Made by a program: the position numbers and the translations under genes. From NCBI GenBank assembly GCA_023405705.1, contig JAEXXR010000318.1:1-12441 (forward strand): a DNA stretch of 12,441 nucleotides, in the 5' to 3' direction. Source of the DNA: Actinomycetes bacterium. GTDB lineage: Bacteria > Actinomycetota > Thermoleophilia > Solirubrobacterales > Solirubrobacteraceae. The notes beneath the pieces were generated by a model. It was given only the letters and a program-made list of their open reading frames with translations. It was not told the DNA's origin and ran no database searches. Of the stretch, positions 7,936 through 12,441 are shown piece after piece. How positions within the stretch are numbered: the first letter of the stretch is position 1; the number at the start of each line of letters is the position of its first letter.

Positions 7936-7945
7936 GTTCCCCCTC
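7936..7945 (-). promoter_or_regulatory. GAGGGGGAAC ribosome-binding box of the aldolase gene
   Basis: Minus-strand GAGGGGGAAC, seven bases upstream of the ATG at 7928, identical over ten bases to the box before the hydratase gene. It supports the chosen start. Confidence 0.55.
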
Positions 7946-7959
7946 AGTCCTCGACCGCC

Positions 7960-8925
7960 TCAGTGCCCGGTCCCCGCCAGGGAGCCGCGCAGCAGGACGC
8001 GCGCGTTCTCCTCGGCGGCGGCGACCGCGGCGCAGGTGATGATGTCCAGGTTGCCGGCGTACGCGGGCAGGTAGTCGCCGGCGCCCGCGACCTGCACCGT
8101 CATCGCGATGCGGCCGTTCTCGTGCAGCGGCGCGACGACCATCCTGTAGCCGGGCACGTAGGCCTGTATCCGCTCGACCATCGCCTCGACGGCCGTCGTC
8201 AGCGCCGGCAGGTCGGCCTCCTCCGCCTTCGCGAAGACCGTGTTCTGCATCATGATCGGCGGCTTGGACGGGTTGACGAGCAGGATCGACTTGACCCGCT
8301 CGGCTCTGCTGAAGTGGCGCAGCGCCGCCTCGGTCGTCGCCAGGTACTCGTCTATGTTGATCCGCGTCGCCGGCCCGACCGAGGCCGAGGCGCTCGTGGA
8401 GACGATCTCGACGTACTCGACGTGCGGCTGCGTCTCGATGATGCAGCGCGCCAGCGGCACCGCCGCCTGGCCGCCGCAGGTGACCATGCAGAGGTTGGGC
8501 TCGCCGACGCAGTCGGCGAGGTTGAGCGCCGGCACGCACATCTTCCCGAGCTTCGCCGGCGTCAGGTCGATCACCGGTATCCCGAGCGGCTCCAGCAGCC
8601 CGTAGTGGCGCCTGGCGTCGGCGGCCGAGGTCGCGTCGAAGACGAGGTCGAAGCGGCCCGGGTCCTCGACGAACGGGGCGATGCTGCGATCGGAGGTCTC
8701 GACCCCGAGCTCGCGGGCCGTGCGTATGCCCGCCGAGTTGGCGCTGCGCCCGGCGAACAGCTCGCACTCGAGCAGCGGCGACCGCTGCACCTTCAGCAGC
8801 AGGTCGGTGCCGATGTTGCCGGTCCCGATGATGCCGACGCGCAGCGCGCCGCCACCGCCCTGCGCGGCGAGCCTCAGATGCGGTCGCGGCGGCGGGCTCG
8901 TTCTCGATACGGCTGACGCTTCCAT
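7960..8925 (-). CDS. mhpF: Acetaldehyde dehydrogenase (acylating)
   Basis: 321 residues. Oxidises the aldehyde released by the aldolase to acetyl-CoA (or propionyl-CoA) with NAD+ and CoA; family DmpF/MhpF/BphJ/HsaG. The NAD-binding GTGNIG is at residues 34-39. The catalytic cysteine is C150 in VTCGGQAAVP. SASASVGPATRINIDEYL and the C-terminal NLDIITCAA are typical. The ATG at 8925 follows GAGGGGGGAAC, and an AGGAG lies even closer. An upstream in-frame start at 9003 would overlap the cupin gene and add about 26 unconserved residues, so it was not used. The first 30 residues (Ser/Pro/Arg-rich) are longer than usual, so the true start could also be slightly internal. It lies 29 bases after the cupin and 31 before the aldolase, clearly one operon. 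Confidence 0.95.
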   Translation of the reverse strand: MEASAVSRTSPPPRPHLRLAAQGGGGALRVGIIGTGNIGTDLLLKVQRSPLLECELFAGRSANSAGIRTARELGVETSDRSIAPFVEDPGRFDLVFDATSAADARRHYGLLEPLGIPVIDLTPAKLGKMCVPALNLADCVGEPNLCMVTCGGQAAVPLARCIIETQPHVEYVEIVSTSASASVGPATRINIDEYLATTEAALRHFSRAERVKSILLVNPSKPPIMMQNTVFAKAEEADLPALTTAVEAMVERIQAYVPGYRMVVAPLHENGRIAMTVQVAGAGDYLPAYAGNLDIITCAAVAAAEENARVLLRGSLAGTGH

Positions 8926-8932
8926 CGCTCCT

Positions 8933-8943
8933 GTTCCCCCCTC
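8933..8943 (-). promoter_or_regulatory. GAGGGGGGAAC ribosome-binding box of the dehydrogenase gene
   Basis: Third copy of the box, with one extra G, seven bases upstream of the ATG at 8925. A second purine patch, AGGAG, lies between box and start. Confidence 0.5.
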
Positions 8944-8954
8944 GCGCCGGTCGC

Positions 8955-9347
8955 TCAGACGACCAGCGTCCCCTTCTCCAGCAGGATGCCGAGGAAGGGG
9001 CATGTGTCGGTTGCGACCTCGTGGCAGATCAGCCGGTGCTTGACGCCCGCCGGGATCGAGATGGTGGCGGGCGAGTTGAGCTCGATCGCCTCCTCCTCGG
9101 TCTCGACCGTGAAGCGCAGCCCCGGCGTCGCCACGAAGTAGATCTCGTCGTGGTCGTCGTGCACGTGCAGATCGGCGTGCGGGGCGCCGATCAGTCTCGC
9201 CGCGTCCACCACGGCGATCGAGAAGGCGGTGCCCGGGACCGTCTCCGGCGTGAGGAAGAGCGGGACCGGGTCGTGATGCCCGTCCATCTCCTCGTGGACC
9301 GGAAGGCCCTCGGTGATCAGCAGTCCGGACCGTTGCGCGAGCTGCAT
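8955..9347 (-). CDS. Small single-domain cupin protein
   Basis: 130 residues, one cupin barrel. Motif 1 gives HxH (H61, H63) and E68 in HVHDDHDEIYFV. Motif 2 gives PAGVKHRL with H104. The usual set of three His and one Glu for a metal is therefore complete, and the protein is probably a metal enzyme or ligand binder. No signal peptide, so cytoplasmic. The ATG at 9347 was chosen because AAGGAGGTGA, an almost perfect Shine-Dalgarno sequence, ends eight bases before it. A GTG at 9359 is in frame but would overlap that site. The gene starts 4 bases after the methyltransferase stop and precedes the dehydrogenase by 29 bases. Cupins of this size include dioxygenases, isomerases and sugar or oxalate-type enzymes; the reaction cannot be assigned. 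Context suggests a 2-oxo acid or related diketone as substrate (inference). Confidence 0.88.
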   Translation of the reverse strand: MQLAQRSGLLITEGLPVHEEMDGHHDPVPLFLTPETVPGTAFSIAVVDAARLIGAPHADLHVHDDHDEIYFVATPGLRFTVETEEEAIELNSPATISIPAGVKHRLICHEVATDTCPFLGILLEKGTLVV

Positions 9348-9351
9348 CCGG

Positions 9352-10395
9352 TCACTCACCTCCTTCGGCGCCCGCGGGCGCGGTGTTCTCGTACAGCAGC
9401 AGGACGGCTCCGGGGAGTCCGAGATCGCGCACCTCGTGGCGCGACCACCCGGCCTCGACGAAGGCGTCGTGCCAGCCCTCGGCGGTCAGCAGCTCCTGCC
9501 GCATGATCGCGTGCAGCAGCGTGAACTCGGGGCGCCATTTCTCGTCCTGCGCGCCGCTCGCCGGCTGCACCTCGGCGACGAGCATGTAGGCGCCTCTCGG
9601 CATGATCGAGCCGAGCTTGCGCAGGTAGGTCATCAGCGCGTCGCGGCCGTGCTCGAAGATCTCGTGCAGCAGGAAGAAGGCGACGGCGAGGTCGGCGTCG
9701 GCCAGCTCCGGGATCGCGTCGAGGTCGCCCGCGTCGCCGCAGCGGACCTTGACCTTGTCGCTGAGGCCTGCCGCGGCGATCGCGTGCTCGGCGTCCTCGC
9801 ACGCCTCGGGCGCGAGGTCGACGCCGACGCCGGTGACGCCGAAGCGGTTGGCGGCGGCGATCAGGAAGCGGGCGTTGCCGCATCCGAGGTCGACGACGTG
9901 GTTGAAGTCGATCCCCGACAGCACCTCGGTCGCGTGCGGCGAGACGTCGTCGCGGCCGATCAGCGCCGAGCCGTCGGCGACCCAGCGGCCGTCGCGTATG
10001 ACGTCTCTGCCGTAGACCTGCGCGCCGGTCGAGAAATCGCCCAGCGCGGCGAGCACGTCGCCGTAGCCGCCCTGGAGCCACACCAGGTAGCCCTTGTCCT
10101 TGCAGATTTCCCTGCCGCGCTCGGAAAGCGTGAACATCCCGTCCGTCTCTTCGACGACTCCTCGTTGGGCAAGATAGCGGAGCGTCGCCAGCGGCAGACC
10201 GTCCCTGCCCTCGCCCGGGTCGGCCGGGACCGCACCGCCCTCCAGCCGTGCGAGCAGCCCGGAGCGCTCCAGCGAGGCCAACACGCTCGTCAACGCGAAC
10301 CCCTCGAACAGCTCGAAGACCGGGCGCTGCGCTGCCGGCCCCTCCCCCGAAGAGCCGTCGGACCCGGTCTGCAGCAGTGGTTCGACGTCGGCCAT
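9352..10395 (-). CDS. SAM-dependent methyltransferase, probable 2-oxo acid C-methyltransferase type
   Basis: 347 residues. An N-terminal helical/winged-helix dimerisation region (about 25-110) precedes a class I Rossmann methyltransferase domain. Motif I is VVDLGCGNARFL (D169, G171, G173) and the acidic end of strand 2 is GVGVDLAP. Two histidines stand out: H244 in FFLLHEIFEH and H295 in FTLLHAIMRQEL. By memory alignment they fall on the two metal-binding His of MppJ (phenylpyruvate C3-methyltransferase, about residues 243 and 295). They also match the His pair described for SgvM/MrsA-like 2-oxo acid methyltransferases. The C-terminal GWHDAFVEAGW also resembles MppJ. An ordinary O-methyltransferase is the main alternative. 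The ATG at 10395 follows GGTGAGGGAG; a GTG at 10446 would only add unconserved residues. The gene is first of the recognisable enzymes after the promoter at 10589-10618, and its stop overlaps the cupin ribosome binding site. Genes for 2-oxo acid breakdown follow. Confidence 0.88.
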   Translation of the reverse strand: MADVEPLLQTGSDGSSGEGPAAQRPVFELFEGFALTSVLASLERSGLLARLEGGAVPADPGEGRDGLPLATLRYLAQRGVVEETDGMFTLSERGREICKDKGYLVWLQGGYGDVLAALGDFSTGAQVYGRDVIRDGRWVADGSALIGRDDVSPHATEVLSGIDFNHVVDLGCGNARFLIAAANRFGVTGVGVDLAPEACEDAEHAIAAAGLSDKVKVRCGDAGDLDAIPELADADLAVAFFLLHEIFEHGRDALMTYLRKLGSIMPRGAYMLVAEVQPASGAQDEKWRPEFTLLHAIMRQELLTAEGWHDAFVEAGWSRHEVRDLGLPGAVLLLYENTAPAGAEGGE

Positions 10396-10403
10396 CGACT
10401 CCC

Positions 10404-10535
10404 TCACCTCGTCCTTCGGGCAGCGCGACGCGGAGGCGCGGTGCACCCGCTCTCGCGCAATCCCCTCGACATCAGATCATGGCAGCCCGCGACGACCGGC
10501 CCCAGGTGCATGCGGACTCGGTGAACGCGCTTCAC
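10404..10535 (-). CDS. Possible 43-residue leader peptide (doubtful)
   Basis: A GTG-started frame begins 6 bases after AGGAG and ends at a TGA lying inside the ribosome binding site of the methyltransferase gene. It has the right spacing for translational coupling. The peptide is basic (ending in RRAARRTR) with two Cys and no recognisable motif. Codon third positions are less GC-rich than in the neighbouring genes, which argues against coding. It may be only an untranslated leader. Confidence 0.2.
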   Translation of the reverse strand: MKRVHRVRMHLGPVVAGCHDLMSRGLRESGCTAPPRRAARRTR

Positions 10536-10560
10536 GAGCTGCTCCTCGTTTCGTTCCCCC
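10533..10560 (-). promoter_or_regulatory. Leader segment with GGGGGAAC box and small hairpin
   Basis: GGGGGAAC (10560-10553, minus strand) repeats the core of the boxes found before three downstream genes. Next to it the transcript can fold ACGAG (10549-10545) onto CTCGT (10538-10534), which would cover the AGGAG and the GTG of the small frame. Regulatory role unproven. Confidence 0.3.
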
Positions 10561-10588
10561 GACGCCGCCGAGCGCGACGTCAGGGCTT

Positions 10589-10618
10589 GTTATATGCCGC
10601 GTGCTCCACCCGCGTCAA
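10589..10618 (-). promoter_or_regulatory. Sigma70-like promoter of the methyltransferase-hydratase operon
   Basis: TTGACG (10618-10613) and TATAAC (10594-10589) on the minus strand, 18 bases apart; both hexamers match consensus at five of six positions. Transcription would begin near 10582, giving a leader of about 185 bases before the methyltransferase ATG. It lies in the only sizeable gap (10396-10675) between the monooxygenase and this operon, so the operon can be expressed separately. No clear terminator for the monooxygenase was seen in the gap. Confidence 0.65.
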
Positions 10619-10675
10619 GCGCGGATGTCGCCCTCGGGGGCCATTGTGGACCTCCGGAGCCGTGCGTGACGCAGT

Positions 10676-12202
10676 TCAGGCGACGGCGGCCGGGACGGAC
10701 TGATCGTGCGGAATCGGGGCGTCGAGACGGTACTCGGCCGGGTCGAAGCGGCGGGTCTGGACGCGGAACCGCCACGAGGCGCCGGGCCACAGCGTCGTGT
10801 TGCGGCCGTGGGCGTCGAGGTACCAGCTGGCGCAGCCGCCGGAGGTCCAGACGGTCCCCTTCATCCGCTTCTGCACCAGCGCGTTGAAGGAGGCCTGCGC
10901 CGCGGCCGTCGGGTCGAAGACGGCGGCGCCCTGGCGGGCGGTCGTCTCAAGCGCGTCGAGCATGTAGGTCAGCTGCGACTCGATCATGTAGACGATCGAG
11001 TTGTGGCCGAGGCCGGTGTTGGGTCCGACCATCAGGAAGAGGTTCGGGAAGCCGTGGACGGTCGTGCCGCGCAGCGCCTGCATCCCCTGCTCGCGCCAGA
11101 CGTCGCCGAGCAGCCGGCCGCCGCGGCCGCGCAGCACGTTCACGAACGGCATGTCGGTGACGCGGAAGCCGGTGCCGAAGATGATCGTGTCGACCTCGTG
11201 CTCACGTCCGTCGGCGGTGACGACGGCGTTGGCGCGGATCTCGGCGATGCCGTCGGTGACGACCTCGACGTTGGGCTGCTGGAGCGCCGGATACCACTCG
11301 TTGGAGAGCAGGATCCGCTTGCAGCCGACGCCGTAGCTCGGCGTCAGCTTCGCGCGCAGCTGCGGGTCGCGGACCGAGCGGCGGAGATGGTCCTTCGCCA
11401 GCTGCTCCGGGATCCTGCCGAGCAGGCCCGGCTTCATGAACGGCAGCACCGTCGCCTCGCGGCCGAGGTAGACCGTGTCGCGGACGAGCCGCTGCGCCGC
11501 CGGGATCGATCTGAAGAGCGCCCGCTCGCGCGGCCGGACGCGGCGGTCTCTGCGCGGCATGATCCACGGCGGGGTGCGCTGGAAGACGGTCATCCGGCCG
11601 ACCTGCGGCTGGATCGCCGGCACGAACTGGATCGCAGAGGCGCCGGTGCCGATCACCGCGACCCTGCGGCCGCTCAGGTCGTGGTCGTGGTCCCAGGTGG
11701 CGGAGTGGAAGGTCGTCCCCTCGAAGCGGTCGAGACCGGGGATCGCCGGGATCGCCGGCTCGCTGAGCGGGCCCATCGCGCCGACGAGGACGCGCGCGGT
11801 CAGCGTCCCGCGCGCCGTCTCGACCGTCCAGCGCTGGGCCGCCTCGTCCCACTCGGCGCCGGTCAGCTCGGCGCCGTAGCGGACGTGCGGGCGCAGCTCG
11901 TAGCGGTCCGCGATCGCTCTGAGGTACGCCCAGATCTCGGCCTGCGGCGCGAAGGTGCGCGTCCAGCCCGGGTTGGGCGCGAACGAGAACGAGTAGACGT
12001 TCGACGGCACGTCGCACTGGCAGCCCGGATAGGTGTTGTCGCGCCAGGTGCCGCCGACATCGTCGGCGCGCTCCAGCAGTACGAAGTCGTGGCGGCCGGC
12101 CTGCTTGAGCTTGATCGCCATGCCGAGGCCGGCGAAGCCGGTGCCGACGATCGCGACGTCGGCGTGCGCGGGGAGCTCGGTCTGCTCGCTGATCGGTGCC
12201 AT
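10676..12202 (-). CDS. Baeyer-Villiger-type flavin monooxygenase
   Basis: 508 residues, normal for type I Baeyer-Villiger monooxygenases. These use FAD, NADPH and O2 to insert oxygen next to a ketone carbonyl, giving an ester or lactone. The FAD-binding GTGFAG lies at 20-25. The signature FxGxxxHxxxWD is intact as FEGTTFHSATWD (160-171). The second, NADPH-binding Rossmann motif is GTGASA (185-190). GCQCDVPSNVYSFSF, the IIFGTGF motif and GPNTGLGHNS are also typical. The ATG at 12202 starts the conserved N-terminus. The frame stays open upstream to 12439, but that stretch is promoter DNA with inverted repeats. Ribosome binding is weak (GGACGGAAG, about 12 bases upstream). Substrate unknown; cyclic, aliphatic and steroid ketones are all possible. 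Some relatives are N- or S-oxidising monooxygenases. It has its own promoter, which shares an element with the membrane protein gene. Confidence 0.94.
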   Translation of the reverse strand: MAPISEQTELPAHADVAIVGTGFAGLGMAIKLKQAGRHDFVLLERADDVGGTWRDNTYPGCQCDVPSNVYSFSFAPNPGWTRTFAPQAEIWAYLRAIADRYELRPHVRYGAELTGAEWDEAAQRWTVETARGTLTARVLVGAMGPLSEPAIPAIPGLDRFEGTTFHSATWDHDHDLSGRRVAVIGTGASAIQFVPAIQPQVGRMTVFQRTPPWIMPRRDRRVRPRERALFRSIPAAQRLVRDTVYLGREATVLPFMKPGLLGRIPEQLAKDHLRRSVRDPQLRAKLTPSYGVGCKRILLSNEWYPALQQPNVEVVTDGIAEIRANAVVTADGREHEVDTIIFGTGFRVTDMPFVNVLRGRGGRLLGDVWREQGMQALRGTTVHGFPNLFLMVGPNTGLGHNSIVYMIESQLTYMLDALETTARQGAAVFDPTAAAQASFNALVQKRMKGTVWTSGGCASWYLDAHGRNTTLWPGASWRFRVQTRRFDPAEYRLDAPIPHDQSVPAAVA

Positions 12203-12251
12203 CGCTGGTGCTCGCTTCCGTCCTGGTGGATGCGCGGCGTCGCGCCGCCTC

Positions 12252-12273
12252 GTAGAAACAGCCTGTTTCCTAC
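12252..12273. promoter_or_regulatory. Palindrome at the monooxygenase transcription start, likely operator
   Basis: The core AAACAG-C-CTGTTT (12256-12268) is a perfect inverted repeat. GTAG (12252-12255) and CTAC (12270-12273) extend it, with one extra C on the right. It overlaps the -10 hexamer and the expected start point, so binding would repress. Size and symmetry suit a TetR-family dimer (inference); no regulator gene is visible in the window. Confidence 0.6.
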
Positions 12274-12299
12274 TGTACCATCGTGTTTCTGTGATGCAA
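12272..12299 (-). promoter_or_regulatory. Sigma70-like promoter of the monooxygenase gene
   Basis: TTGCAT (12299-12294) and TACAGT (12277-12272) on the minus strand with 16 bases between. The -10 fits TANNNT. The leader would be about 60 bases. A perfect 9-bp inverted repeat flanks this promoter: TGTACCATC (12274-12282) and GATGGTACA (12318-12326). GTAGAAA (12252-12258) and TTTCTAC (12304-12310) form a further long-range pair. Confidence 0.5.
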
Positions 12300-12307
12300 G
12301 CGATTTC

Positions 12308-12327
12308 TACATCGATTGATGGTACAT
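12308..12327. promoter_or_regulatory. Putative operator, copy 2 of the shared 20-bp element
   Basis: TACATCGATTGATGGTACAT, 18 of 20 identical to 1819-1838. It contains CATC-GATT-GATG, an inverted repeat, and TACAT at both ends. Here it lies just upstream of the -35 hexamer, not between -35 and -10 as in copy 1. Confidence 0.5.
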
Positions 12328-12441
12328 CTGTTGATGACGCTCCGATCGGCGACAGTCGGCGCGTGCCGCTGACGGCCGGGCGCTGCGCGCCGACGAGCCG
12401 GCGCAGCAGCGGGCGTAGCGTCTCGGCGCGCGGGCGCACGG
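12328..12441. other. Window edge, no gene assigned
   Basis: GC-rich again beyond the promoter. One plus-strand frame is open from a GTG at 12363 to the edge (about 26 residues, Arg/Ser-rich). It could be the start of a divergent gene such as a regulator, but the piece is too short to tell. On the minus strand a frame is open into the monooxygenase, but it crosses the promoter. No ribosome binding site supports either. Confidence 0.3.

Noticed and set aside
10620..10675. Terminator after the monooxygenase stop
   Set aside because: Only short imperfect pairings (for example GCCC/GGGC) and no T tract were found.
10706..12319. Plus-strand frame of 537 codons
   Set aside because: Antisense to the monooxygenase with its intact fingerprint motifs; Arg/Asp-rich shadow.
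12203..12439. N-terminal extension of the monooxygenase to a GTG at 12439
   Set aside because: The stretch crosses less GC-rich DNA packed with inverted repeats and a promoter; the family N-terminus fits the ATG at 12202.
1..12441. Insertion sequence, prophage, CRISPR or toxin-antitoxin content
   Set aside because: No transposase, integrase, long terminal repeats, spaced direct repeats or tRNA genes seen; all genes share strand and codon habit.

Overview
The window is very GC-rich with strong G/C bias at third codon positions. All the convincing genes lie on the minus strand, so transcription runs from right to left. The isoleucyl-tRNA synthetase is of the actinobacterial 'type 2' kind, and the neighbours are actinobacterial-looking catabolic genes. 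This points to a high-GC member of the Actinomycetota. A deep-branching group such as Thermoleophilia/Solirubrobacterales is a guess only. Arg AGA codons are unexpectedly frequent in all the genes, so the whole window looks native and not like a recent patchwork.

Layout in transcription order: (1) 12441-12203 is a regulatory region with a promoter and several overlapping inverted repeats. It precedes (2) a Baeyer-Villiger-type flavin monooxygenase (12202-10676). (3) A 280-nt intergenic region holds a good sigma70-like promoter and a long leader. (4) A tight gene run follows: a two-histidine methyltransferase resembling the 2-oxo acid C-methyltransferases (10395-9352), a small cupin (9347-8955), acylating acetaldehyde dehydrogenase (8925-7960), 4-hydroxy-2-oxovalerate aldolase (7928-6864) and 2-oxopent-4-enoate hydratase (6867-6028). 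(5) Without any real gap come an AlaX-type tRNA editing protein (6035-5193, TTG start) and type 2 ileS (5190-1966). (6) A hairpin and a second promoter precede (7) a large polytopic membrane protein (1803 to beyond the left edge) of unknown function.

How the genes may work together: hydratase, aldolase and acylating dehydrogenase form the classical lower meta-cleavage module, turning a 2-oxo-4-enoate into pyruvate plus an acyl-CoA. No ring-cleavage enzyme, hydrolase or aromatic oxygenase is present. Instead the module is preceded by a predicted 2-oxo acid methyltransferase and a cupin. This is the most unusual part of the window, because substrates of such methyltransferases and intermediates of the module are both 2-oxo acids. 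The run continues into two aminoacyl-tRNA quality-control or charging genes, one of them for isoleucine, whose own 2-oxo acid is a 3-methyl-2-oxo acid. A metabolic link is speculative but testable.

A near-identical 20-bp element sits in the promoters of both the monooxygenase (12308-12327) and the membrane protein (1819-1838), 10.5 kb apart. It suggests one regulator controls the two genes that bracket the cluster. No regulator gene, RNA gene, mobile element or CRISPR array was seen.
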